This document shows positions 22,951 to 33,295 of a stretch of DNA of 60,000 bases, piece by piece. Each line of letters starts with the position of its first letter. The stretch's first letter is position 1. The notes beneath the pieces were generated by a model that was given only the letters and a program-made list of their open reading frames with translations, did not search any database and was not told where the DNA came from. The position numbers and the translations under genes are program-made. Source of the stretch: Symsagittifera roscoffensis (Eukaryota; Xenacoelomorpha; Acoela; Convolutidae); contig NC_087062.1 in assembly GCF_963678635.1 (NCBI RefSeq), positions 57,492,129-57,552,128 of the forward strand. Direction: 5' to 3'.

Positions 22951-23444
22951 GCAAATCAGAGATGAATATGTAACGCCAACATTTTAAGCACAAGACCATC
23001 AAGACAATCTGGAAAAGTAAATTCAAGAAAAATAATATATATTTTTTTAAAAACTGCGATCTCTCCAACACTGCCATATTTTACGAGATTTTTTTTCAGC
23101 TAAGATTTACAATACCGAATCAATATTCGGATAACATTTCACTCAATGCACAAAACATGGAGAAGTGATAAACACAATCTCTCAAGTTTAAGTTTCGAGA
23201 AAACAGAGCCGAGATTCTCAGCCTTTAACACTGAGACGAAGCAGAGCTGCGCACCACTTGCGATACTATGATACTAGAAATGAATGACTATGATGAAAAT
23301 CAAATGGAAAAAGTTTTTTAAAAAATTTGGAAGTTCAGAAAATTGATTTGGTCAACAAAATCCGGTATTAAATTACCTGCACCATTAGAAACTTTACAAG
23401 GAGCTTTCGGAATACTCTAAGAAAGCCTAAGATTTTTAGTTTGC

Positions 23445-23645
23445 AAAGGTACAAGTCTCGACTGGAATCGAACTCCCGGGATTTGCCGTATCAAGCATGG
23501 GTGTAGCAGCAAATTGGAAGAAAAGGTAACCATCAAAAAATATCGAGATACGGGAACTGGTTAGACAAAAATAAACAGGATTCGAACCACAATCCTTTGC
23601 CGTCTCAAACTGTTACCTTTACGCCAGATGGTTGCTTGAATTTGA
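23445..23645 (-). mobile_element. two adjacent tRNA-like SINE heads
   Basis: Minus-strand B boxes GAGTTCGATTCC (about 23470) and GTGGTTCGAATCC (about 23590), with tRNA-like spacing to degenerate A boxes (near 23505 and 23630). The upstream copy resembles 20975-21055. Confidence 0.5.
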
Positions 23646-24179
23646 ATATAGTAACCAAGCAGTAACAAAGCCTAAAATACCTGAGCAGAAACCCTTCATG
23701 CCGAAATAAAATAAAACCAATTCTAAGCTATAAAAAAAAATTTTCAGCCCAATTTCCCCCAGAACACGATAACAATTTCGAACTACGCATAAGAAGCCAC
23801 TGAAACTACATAAAATAAGCCCAAATCTATCAATCCGAAAACAAAGACAAAGAGAAAAAACTCAGTAACTCGAGGTTGGTAAAACTACAACCAACATAAA
23901 AACATATTTACAAACATACAGAAACATGCAGTAAATTACTCAATCAAGGAAATGAGTCTTGCGAACAAAGTTCTGTATGTGAAAAAGTCTAGTACCCGAT
24001 TGCAATACCTTTGCCCTTCGCGAATGGGTTCAGTTTTATTTTCGAATAGGATATATTTTAATTTGAATTAAACGGAAGAAATAACAAAAATGGCAAATAA
24101 AAGTATAGTCCACTAAATCATGATTTCCTAACAATAAGGCTACATCTTAAATTCTCCAGATCATTTCACCACTTAACAT

Positions 24180-24620
24180 GGACATATCCAACAAACAGTT
24201 GGAAAGAGTCAATGAACGCAAGTAAACAGAAAAAAGACTGACCTATTTTTCGAAAAAATCGTATCCTCCCAGTTTTGAAGAAGAATAGACAATCTTAAAG
24301 CTCTTTGAATTCCCAGAACAATTTAAGATACACACTCTTTTTTATTAAATTAACCCAATTTAAGAAAAGTGGATCAAAAGGTAAATTTTCAATTCAGCTG
24401 GGAAATCTGAAAAATAAATTCCACTTTAAAAAATTTACCTTTCGAATTAAATTCCACTTTTGATGTTCGATAGTGGAGTTTGCCTACCTTTTAACAAAAG
24501 AAATGAACTGAAATTAAAAAAAAATCATAAGTCATAAGTTCAATAAAAGACATCCGGTTGGATGTCTTTTATTGAACGCTGAAAAATCAAAAACAAAATT
24601 TAAACAATTCATCGGCATAT
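24180..24620. repeat. R1 repeat copy with an inserted hairpin
   Basis: Core TTAAGAAAAGTGGATCAAAAGG and GATAGTGGAGTTTGCC are present. Near its end, between CATAAGTCATAA and CGCTGAAAAATC, it carries the perfect 18-base stem described at 24538-24577, which other copies lack. Confidence 0.55.
24538..24577. repeat. perfect inverted repeat, 18-base stem and 4-base loop
   Basis: GTTCAATAAAAGACATCC is followed by the loop GGTT and then the exact reverse complement. There is no T-run and no gene end next to it, so I do not call it a terminator. Confidence 0.9.
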
Positions 24621-24634
24621 AACTTGTTTTGCTT

Positions 24635-24990
24635 TTGAAAAAATTAACATTAACCTTCGAACTTCAAAAAACATATATGCCCTTGAAGTTTCTCGCTTTT
24701 TATGACTAATTTTAGATTGACACTTAGGTTGAAACCAACTTGAGACAACTGCTATTTTTTTAAATTCCGATCGAATATCTATAAATTCAAATCCACTTTC
24801 AATGCCAGATACCACTCATGTATTTTGTGAGACTTACGCTTTTACTGTTCGATAACAACGAAAATTAATTGAACTAGAAAATGAATCAGAAGTCAAACCG
24901 CCTAAGATCAAAAACTTGAGCGTGAACAAATTTTAAGACTTTTCCCGAGAAAATTATCATTGACACTTAACTAGGCAGTTACTAAGCCGA
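24635..24990. repeat. R1 repeat copy, 5'-truncated
   Basis: Retains CCACTTTCAATGCCAG, the ACTGTTCGATAAC segment, and the ending GAGCGTGAACAAATTTTAAG with TTTTCCCGAG. The core is strongly diverged. Confidence 0.4.
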
Positions 24991-26619
24991 CAAAACTTGA
25001 CCATACGCATTTTGAACTGGAAATATTATAGCATACGCCGAAAACTTTTTAGCCGAATAATTTTTTAATCGTCTTGTTGGGAAGACGGGTTGAACTTTAT
25101 TCATTTATTTAGCGTCAAATTGCATTGCAGATTAGCTTATTCATCAACATTGATCAATTGTCGCTGTTGAAAAATGTCAGGTAAACCTTTAGAAGTTATA
25201 TCTTCGGTTACGGTAGGAGGGGATCCTAGTGCCATCCTCCTCCTCAAAGTGGTACCGACTGTGGCAAAATGGATGACATCTCTCTCCACACGGAAAAAGG
25301 CCCACGGTTGAATGGTGCGACTGGGCTGGGGGATAATAATAAAAAAACACAGAGGCGAAGAGGAGTTTCGCAGCACTTGTGATGCAAAAAAAATCTATGA
25401 TATAATCCGGTTTGAAAAATTAAGTCGAAAAAATAACTCTAGAAGCTACTAGCAACAGCCTTAAAAACTTGAAAACTAACTACCGCTCGGCAAAAAATTT
25501 TGGGTCAAAACGAGTTTGAGCCTAAAACAAAACAGTTGTCATCAAAAAGTTTAACAATTTTTTTGAAACTTTTTACGACCCATCCAATCTGAATTACATA
25601 CTCTCATGCGAATATATTTCCACTCAGAATTATGCAATATAATTTGACTGAGCTGTCAAATTTGACTGAGCAGTTTCATAATTTTCAAGAAAATGAGCAC
25701 GTCAGAAGATGAAGGAGTCTAGGGGATGATCTGAGTCCTGTGAACAAAATTATCTACGGGAAAATAGTCTAGTTCCCGATTGCAATACTCTTGCTTGTAG
25801 CAAGGTTAATGAAAGCCGAGAATTGCATAACTTTTGAACTGGAAAAACCCCTTTCAAAATTCAACACAAAATTATAAAAAGTAGCAATTTTTCCCCATGT
25901 CTATACCGATTAAAATTAATACCTATCCCAGGCTTCAATAACAAAGCTATATCATCAAAAAATTAAAACCACGAAAGAAATTTCACAATCGCCAAAAAAG
26001 AAGCGCTATTTGATATCGAAATCAATGATACAAAAACTTCCTAAAACAGAGACCGATTTTTTTGATACAATGATTTTGCAAAGCAGAATTTAAAAACAAA
26101 CAGATAAACCGAAATTCTTTCAAAATTGACGCAAAAAGATCGTTATAATAGTAATACTTGTTACGACTTTAAGGGATTTTTTTTAGACTTCAATTTCTTT
26201 TAAAGTTACAGAAACTGACTCAGCCACGTCAATTGTAACATGGCAATTTCAGAAAACTAGGCAAATAAGCTGTCATATTTATAGTTGACATCCAAGAAGC
26301 CAAAAAAAAACATTTCAAAAAAACAAAAATGCCTTGAATAAATTATATGACAACTTTTCAATAAAAAAAGCTGTTGCATACTCCATTGCATGCCCTAACG
26401 TACGCAAGTCTAAACAGAAGGAACTACTATTTGAAAATTAAGCCAATAGAGCTCCTGATTGACATCAGAAAACCGAAATATCATCGGAAAAACATTAATT
26501 TCAAAATTTGTACTATTTCAAAACTCGTACACAATCAAAATTCGTACAATCTATTTTTCATATCAATATATTTACAACGACTCTGAACCTGTTTTTCAGA
26601 AAAACACGGACGAGAAACG

Positions 26620-26703
26620 CAAGTGTGTGACAATGATTCAGTAAAATTAGTGTGTGACAATGTGTGACACCACTGTGTGACAATAATTCAGTAAAATTAG
26701 TGT
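26620..26703. repeat. short two-copy tandem repeat
   Basis: GTGTGTGACAATGATTCAG with AAAATTAGTGTG is repeated about 50 bases later with one change and an extra TGTGACACCAC between. Confidence 0.75.
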
Positions 26704-27109
26704 GGTAACTCAACCGACAAGGCTTGGAGAGACGCCCGCAGAGCCGAAAAAAAAATTTCGGGCAAAAAAAAATCAAAACTAAAGTATTAAAACTCGAAGA
26801 CCCTGGATTTTAGGACCCTATTTTCAGATCCATATGGCGGCAGAAAATCTATTTTTGCTCATCAAAAGGTGAATTAAAAAAATGAGTGAAGCGATATAAA
26901 ACAAGCCGAAACAATTTAAACGAAAGAAACTAAAAATATATATTCGAATTCCGAGTTGTTATTTAACCAATTACAGTTTTTCAAAAATGGTTAGAACTCG
27001 TTGATTTGGAAATCAAGCCAACAAAATTAAACAGACAAACATTAGTGCCACAATTCAAGTTTTCCCAGAAAAAAAAAACGTTTCATTTCATACATAAATA
27101 AAGAAGGTA

Positions 27110-27165
27110 ATACTGAGATTTGAACCTTAGGATCCAAAAGCACGCACTTTACTACAAAACCATGA
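27110..27165 (-). mobile_element. tRNA-like SINE remnant
   Basis: On the minus strand an A-box-like TGGTTTTGTAGTAAAG is followed about 35 bases later by a good B box (GGTTCAAATCTC). Flanks are AT-rich and no acceptor stem is formed. Confidence 0.45.
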
Positions 27166-27692
27166 GGGAAAAAACCTGAAAGTTATAAAAGTTCCATAAC
27201 TAAGCTAGTTCAAGTTCTTACAAGCTTTTAAGAAAAGGTTTTTACGGATTCAAAGTCTTTTTCACGATTACGAGCCACTAGCACTAGCTGGTGAAAATAA
27301 CCAAAAATGCTATGAAATATCTGAGTTTTGAAACTTACAGTATCTTCTACTCATTTCATAATTAAACTAGCCATTCTGATCATTTCACAAAAATGAAAGG
27401 ACCTATTGCATAGGGTGTTTCTTTTCTAACAATTTTTTATTACCTCAAAGAAAGCTCGTAGGGGTTCAAGTGGGTTATCATATTAAAATTTTTTGTTCGT
27501 GATTCGGATTACAAAAAATTTTCGTTGCCCGCGTTTTTCCGATTTTCAGACAAGAATTTGATGACACTAAACTCACTTTTAATCAAACCCAACTTAATTC
27601 TAATTGGATGTCATCAAATGTAGTTTTTACGTTATACTAGCTATAGAAACCTCTTATCAATTCTATGAATTGATTTTAGGTCTTAATTACAA

Positions 27693-28779
27693 CTAGCTTG
27701 TAACGCACCTCCGGTGCTTCTAATTTTTAATAACTCATAAAACACCGCATAAATTGGAAAAACATCTGCATCATTTGAGTGTAATCTGAAAGCACCCAAT
27801 TAAAGGGTTGGTATATTCCAAATTTGTAGAGGTTTGTTATTTTCAAATTTTGAAAAACCATAAAACTGTGATTTTTATATAAGTTCTTTGAAAATTTTTT
27901 AAGCCTACACAAAAAATTCACATATCGAAAACTAAAAGCAATTGAGGAGTCGCAGTTCGACGCAAAGTTTGCAGCTGTAGATAGTAATCTCGGTAACCAA
28001 CTACAGCGTTCGAGAAACTTCAAATTTAAGTTTACTAAATTTTTTTTGAAAAACCCAAAAAAGACGTCATATCTCAAAATCCACAAACATTTGAGCAATA
28101 AAAATTGGAGATAAGGTTCGCAACCCCAAAGAAGGCCCTGGCAGAGCCTCACTATAGAAATGGGAACTTCAAATTTTGTGAAACTTTTTATACCAAACAA
28201 ATAATGTTTTCAAAAATGACCTGACAAACGTTACATTTCGAAACTAAGAGCAATTGAGCGTCGCATTTGGACGCAAAAATTGCAACTTAGAACTCCTGAG
28301 AGTACCCTCACAGAACCCAGTGAAAACGTCGGGAATTTCAAATCTTTTGAAATTTTTAATACATAAATTTTCTGAAAAATAATAAAAGAAATAATAAAAC
28401 ACGCTATATCTCGAAAACTACAAGAATTTGAGCAGTCATATTTGAAGGCAAGAATAGCAATCCTTGAGAGTACTCTGACAGCAACCAACCACAGGGTTCG
28501 TAATTTCAACTTTTGAAAAAATTTTCAAATTTAAGTCTTCTGAAAAATTTCTGAAGTTTTTTGAAAAACCTCAAAAATCGTCTTATCTCCTAAAGTAAAA
28601 GGATTTAGGCATTCATAATTGACAGCCCTGACACCATCCCACTCAGTGAAACAAACACTGAATTCAAAATGGAAAATAGAAAAAAATTTAAAACATTGCA
28701 ATAAACGATATAGCTTAAACTTGCAAAAATTCTTTCGTTAAACATGGCTAGATAGTTAAGCACTTAAATATATAATAGA
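27693..28779 (-). mobile_element. Helitron-like element with ~170-base tandem repeats
   Basis: On the minus strand it begins TCTATTATATATTTAAG after host A (28780), and ends with a hairpin (GCACC/GGTGC, 27705-27717), eight bases and CTAG (27696-27693) before host T. A 5' TC, a 3' hairpin plus CTRR, and insertion between A and T are the Helitron hallmarks. Inside are about five degenerate ~170-base monomers with CATATCTC, GAGCAGTCATATTTG and GAGAGTACTCTGACAGC. There is no Rep/helicase frame, so it is non-autonomous, like the tandem-repeat-bearing HINE/DINE-1-type elements. Confidence 0.72.
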
Positions 28780-29008
28780 TTTACCGCAAATTTTTTCCAA
28801 CCATGACAAAACAATCAAACGATTACAAAATAAAGTCCGTGAACTTTATTTCAGGGCATAAAACGTAGATGATGGGAGCTTCATTTGGTATGCAATATCA
28901 AGGTAAAAGTAATCATGAAACAGACTTTACACTAGATGCTAGCTTATTTTCGTCTTAAACGTTAACTTTATTATTCAGACAGTATTCCTCTAAGTCACCC
29001 ACACCCCC

Positions 29009-29032
29009 TCTCTCTCTCTCTCTCTCTCTCTC
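29009..29032. repeat. (CT)n microsatellite
   Basis: An uninterrupted CT dinucleotide run of about 24 bases, just upstream of the LTR element. Confidence 0.95.
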
Positions 29033-29114
29033 CGGTTTATCTAACATACTATTTAATTAAATAATATCCAGCTATTTTAACCCCTGTTTCCGGTACTTGC
29101 ATACTACGAATTTC

Positions 29115-29239
29115 TGTTCATTATAATAAGTTGACTACGGTGCTGATAATTGTTGCTCAATATGATAACTGTTACAGATGTATGGTGGTGATTGTTTGTT
29201 AATATCAACTATTCTTATTTAAAAGGTTTCAATCAGTCA
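29115..29239 (+). repeat. 5' LTR
   Basis: 125 bases, TG...CA ends. It differs from the 3' LTR at several sites, so the insertion is not brand new. Confidence 0.88.
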
Positions 29240-29250
29240 ATGGTAGCAGG

Positions 29251-31380
29251 ATGGCAACAAGGCGTTGGAGCCACCCTCATTCATCACAGAAAACGAAAAA
29301 TTTCCCGAAAACAAACGGGATTTGGAGAGATGGTCGAGACTGACGTCAATCAAAGCTGAGCTACAGGTACAAACTGTTATTTACATGTTACAAGACCATC
29401 CATCTCGCATAGAAGAGAAAATCGACACAAAGTTGGGCGAAAACTTGGTCAACAACAAAAAATGAATCAAGTAGTTACTTGAGTCTCCGATTCAAACTTA
29501 TGGTGGCGACGATATCAGTGATGCAAATCGAAAAGAACGCTCAAACAGTGATAATATGATCGAACTTGTCGCAAAATGGGAGACACTTTTTCTCAAGTGC
29601 AACAATGCTGGATGCGAGCATCTAGACATCGTGCTTTGTTTCGAGCTGCTTGAAGCTGCTCGACGTGACGAAAGAGAGACACAATTGTTCCCACTCGATT
29701 AGATTATCAAACTGGTAAGGACTAAGGAAAACTACTCGAGCCAATGAACGCCTCAATGAAGAAATTCAAAGGAAAACTGGCTATTTGTGCCGAAAGTGGC
29801 GAAGTAGACTCTGGAGTTGCCAAAACAGAGTCAACACTCCTCAGTGAAGAAGTGGAAACCACTTTGGTTGCGAACGGATGGAAAAAGCCGCTTAAACGTA
29901 GTCACTCATCTCCAACGCGAGCTTATCAAACGAAGAGGTATCTTGGAACGAAAAACCCACTTGGGAAAGACAGAAGGCCGATTAAATGTTACTCGTGCAA
30001 ATATGAGCACCGATCTGCTTGCACGTGCCCGTGTCTCTATCATCTGGCTGATCACTATCCGTTCTTTGTCTTGTATCCTGGTATTTTTCCGTGACTGCAA
30101 GCTATTTCTATTTACGGCAAAGGTTTCAGAATGATACTGGATTGTGCATGCCCGACAACAGCAGTTGGAATCAAATGGATACGGGATTTTTTTCTCATAT
30201 TTGAGTTGTGCTGAAGCAGAAACTCGAAGAGATCTATACACAGTATATCGTTTTGGAGGAGGAGAATTACGCCATTGGAAATATAAATATATCACCAAGT
30301 TTCATTGTTTTCTTGGCGGTCGTTTGCTTAAACTGAGAACTGAAGTGATCGACGAGGATTTACCACTACTCGGAAATTCATTTGAAAGTCAATGTGTTGT
30401 TATTGACATTGTAAAAGTTTTCAACTTTTGGCAATGAAATTGACTTAGAAGAATCGTCAGGTCATTTAAGCATTGAACTTTCGCCCCCGGGACAAGAATC
30501 ACTGCAAACAGATATAGCCCTTGTTTCTCGTACTGTCGATTACAATGAGAAAAAAATATGGCAGTTACACCATTCATTATTTTGGACATGCATCAGTTGA
30601 AAAGCTGACAAGACTGCTGTATAAGGGTGGCAAAATGAGCCTGGTCCGGACAAAAAATTGCTGCTCCGCTCAGTGGTTGGAAAAATTACAAGTATCAGTT
30701 TTACAAGTCACCCTAATTTCTGTTTTGTGCCAAAAGCATGAGCAGCAAGTACGGATGAGCTAAAGTCAATGACGTGAAGTCAGTTATCAAGAAAATCATT
30801 TAGAAGAACTGGGGATTCAAAAATGTTCTTTCCAAATTTAGGAGAAATTTAATCGTGGGAATTTGTGGGACATGCAAACGCAGGCGTCAAATCTATGCCA
30901 GACAATGTTGCGAGCGTCGGTGGTAGCATTTTGATGCATTGAATCATAAATAATGACACGGCTAGAGTTATCATGGCATTCTAAATTTCTGAAAGAAAAG
31001 CCACCAGCTCACTAGCTGGAGAACGCTATGCATCAAATTCGCTTTTCTCTGATATGATATACATGAAAGCTATTCTCATTCAAATTTTGGCCAACGAATA
31101 TCTTGTTTTGCATTGCATTCACCGACTGCAGAAATCTTTACGAGGCTGTCAGAAGCACTAAGCTCGTGGATGATTCGTGGATATAATCACAGGTGTTGCT
31201 ATGATCAAAGACGCATTACCACTGGCAATATCACTGAACTTCGTCTGTGTCGAAGCGAGAGAATTCGAACAAAGTGTCTTACCAAAAACGGAGCTTGCGG
31301 TTGCGAGCAGATGGAAACAATGAAAAATAAAGTTTATAAACTGGCAGACATGGAAGTAGTCTGAGAGATGTGCAAACCCT
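29251..31380 (+). pseudogene. decayed gag-protease-integrase region of the LTR element
   Basis: The frame breaks several times. An N-terminal gag part (29265-29460; KRDLERWSRLTSI, HPSRIEEKI) continues in other frames to a segment with EHLDIVLCFELLEAA (about 29600). A second frame (29744-30094) ends in a Cys/His cluster. A protease-like segment lies at about 30132-30420, a GAG-pre-integrase remnant at 30521-30763, and weak integrase-like traces follow. No frame is complete. The gag words are of a kind I associate with copia-like elements of invertebrates; this is from memory and unchecked. Confidence 0.7.
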
Positions 31381-31392
31381 CGGTTGGGTCAA

Positions 31393-31517
31393 TGTTCATT
31401 ATAATAAGTTGACTACGGTGCTGATAATTATTGATTAATATGATAATTGTTACAGATGAATGGTGGTGGACGTTTGGTAATATCAATTATTCTTTTTTAA
31501 AGTGTTCTATTCAGTCA
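31393..31517 (+). repeat. 3' LTR
   Basis: 125 bases, followed directly by the target duplication ATTTC. The duplicated block carries the same LTR at 37455-37579. Confidence 0.88.
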
Positions 31518-31820
31518 ATTTCTACTGGCGATACAAACCTCACAATTTTATGGATTCCCTCATTGACTCAACGCTACTAGCTTACTAACAAGGTCAAACG
31601 TTTATACCTCTCAATCTTTTTCTTAAACTAATTAGGCGCCCTTTACTAAAAAAAACTGACCAGGAAACTTTTTAAACCTGATTTCTGAATTTTATGATTC
31701 TATTACTCACAGCAACCGTCTATCCTGGTTTTGATTTGGACTTAAGTTTGACATGCTTTGCAGTTTAAATTGTCAACCCTGATGTTTGAAAACTAGAGAC
31801 AAGTGAAATACTATGCTCAC

Positions 31821-32024
31821 TCCTTGTCTGGATCGCAGTGGCATTTTGGTTTTTCCCGAAACAGACGGCACTGCATTTTCCTTATCGTTTTCTCTTTCAC
31901 TCTTCTCGCCATTAGTCACATTTACTGCTCCAACCGTCTCTTTCACAGCAGTGCTGGAGCGGTTTCTCGTCAGCACTTGCGGCTCCTTTGCATTCTGTTT
32001 CGTGGCTAAGGCTCGTCTTTTCAT
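31821..32024 (-). CDS. cyclin B3-like exon 1 (destruction box and KEN box), proximal copy
   Basis: 204 bases (68 codons). The protein begins MKRRALATKQN, in which R3-x-x-L6-x-x-x-x-N11 is an exact destruction-box consensus; KEN follows at residues 48-50. Both are signals for the anaphase-promoting complex, as in mitotic cyclins. The donor GTGAGC leaves phase 0, which fits exon 2 at 21899. An AG lies seven bases before the ATG (TTTTTCAG|ATAAGCC), so the 5' end is either a cis acceptor or a trans-splice site. The intron to exon 2 would be about 9.9 kb and holds the LTR element. If it is not cyclin exon 1, it starts another APC/C substrate. Confidence 0.7.
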
Positions 32025-32253
32025 GGCTTATCTGAAAAATACAATAAAATAATTAATACTTTGTGACCTAAATGATTATCACGCTTGTAAAATCCGCAGA
32101 AATAAAAAAGAAACAAGATCATTCAAAAAATCATCAATAACAAACTACGCCACACAAATAGCAATTTTGCAATTAAACAACAAAAAATCAGCCTTTGGCT
32201 TACCAAACGATTAAACTACCAAGTTTATATTTGCATACAATTCCATTTTTTCT

Positions 32254-32616
32254 TTAAAATTCACTTTCAAAATCTACAAACAATTCTTCGGCTCTTTTCT
32301 GCAGCACGGATTTCCTGGCTTGTACGCCTGGAGGGTACCTCACCATAAGACATGTGCTTCCTTTTGGCGTGGCATATACGTTAACTTCTTTCTTGATCGC
32401 CGCTTTCATCGATTTCCTAAATAAAGCTTTTTTCGCTGATTTTCCCATTGAACTTTTTTTATGAATCACTCTAGATTTGCGCTTTGGTTTTTTCGCAGTG
32501 GTCGGAGGATTCAGTAGGCTTCTTCCTCTACCCGAGGCCATACAACTTCCGCTTATTCTGGAACTCGAATCTACTGGACTTTCGGCTTCTAGCTTCACTT
32601 CCTTATCTTTCGAGGC
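32254..32616 (-). CDS. unknown basic protein, exon 2, proximal copy
   Basis: 120 codons plus a TAA stop, entered after TTCTTAG in phase 0. It encodes a Lys/Arg-rich region (TAKKPKRKSRVIHKK, KSAKKALFRKSMKAAIKK) and a short conserved-looking tail (VNVYATPKGSTCLMVRYPPG). Differences from the distal copy are mostly synonymous (one Glu/Lys change seen), so the exon looks constrained even though its own exon 1 is frameshifted. Confidence 0.7.
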   Translation of the reverse strand, partial: ASKDKEVKLEAESPVDSSSRISGSCMASGRGRSLLNPPTTAKKPKRKSRVIHKKSSMGKSAKKALFRKSMKAAIKKEVNVYATPKGSTCLMVRYPPGVQARKSVLQKRAEELFVDFESEF

Positions 32617-32718
32617 CTAAGAAAAACATTTGTTTATACTTCAGAACCTTTTCAATGCCCACCAGAAATGTTTTACAGTCATATTCAACTGGAGAAATAT
32701 GAATCTTTTGCAACTAAC

Positions 32719-33043
32719 CCAAGGTAAAACAGCATCATTCTGTCGAATCAAGCTTTTCTTCTGCTTGTTCAGCATGTAAACTGGGGCTTGTAGCTCTTCG
32801 GTGGATCGTGCTTTTATTTGAAACTGATAGTCTTCATTAGCGGCTAGAATAATCCGGTCCAAACAATTAAATGCGCTCTCTGAAATTTTGGAATCTATCC
32901 AACTCTTCTTTGTCAATTTTTTCAATCATTGCTTTTTGGGGAGATGAAAGATGTTGAGCTAATCGTTTTCCCAGAAGTGATTTCTTCAATAAAGGCTCAA
33001 GATCGCTGAGCGAATTATCCAGTACTTTTTTGTAGTCCATCAT
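32719..33043 (-). pseudogene. unknown basic protein, exon 1, proximal copy with a 2-base frameshift
   Basis: Same exon as 38781-39107 but two bases shorter: a CT run reads GCGCTCTCTG here (about 32875-32882) where the other copy has GCGCTCTCTCTG. The frame breaks after about 53 codons. Either this copy is a pseudogene or there is a base-calling error in the dinucleotide run. The start ATGATG and the donor GTTAGT are intact. Confidence 0.75.
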
Positions 33044-33295
33044 TCTGAATGAAAAAAAGTTTTGTAAAGAAAAAAAACGAGTTTAGAAAAAAAACTTTAT
33101 ACTTTTTTATTCTATTTTCTAGGTAATCAGAAGGTCAAGTATCATAGTAACCGAGGTTACAGTCAGGGGTCCCTTCATCACATATTCCAGTCAAAATCCT
33201 AGGAATTTCTAGATATGGAAGTGATAATGATAAAAAAAGGAGATGATTAGTGTTGCTGTGTTTAATATTAAATTCGATACGAGCGTGTTGCATAT

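Larger units (their letters stand above)
22200..27690. other. repeat-filled intron 1 of the cyclin gene, no exon recognised
   Basis: This stretch has no convincing coding sequence. It holds R1 copies (24.2-24.99 kb), tRNA-like SINE heads (23.45-23.64 kb and 27.1 kb), a short minisatellite (22869-22950), a perfect hairpin (24538-24577), a two-copy short repeat (26620-26703), and several copies of a sequence with CTAGTACCCGATTGCAATAC (23.99 and 25.76 kb; relatives at 6.97 and 21.14 kb). Short open frames here begin and end in repeats and look accidental. Confidence 0.6.
29115..31517 (+). mobile_element. short copia-type LTR retrotransposon, 2.4 kb, with 5-base target duplication
   Basis: Two 125-base LTRs (29115-29239 and 31393-31517) both start TGTTCATTATAATAAG and end TCAGTCA. 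The element is flanked by ATTTC on both sides (29110-29114 and 31518-31522). A primer-binding site TGGTAGCAGGATGG (29241) fits the 3' end of initiator tRNA-Met except for a missing AG. Inside, in order, are a gag-like region, a zinc-knuckle-like Cys/His cluster, an aspartic protease remnant (LDCACPTT, where LDSxxS is expected), and a GAG-pre-integrase segment (HYFGHASVEKL). Protease before pre-integrase is the copia order. No reverse transcriptase is seen and the frames are broken, so it is an internally deleted, decayed copy. Confidence 0.85.

Noticed and set aside
22769-23077. 102-codon minus-strand frame
   Set aside because: It is built on the GCAAAAGGG minisatellite and has low-complexity content.
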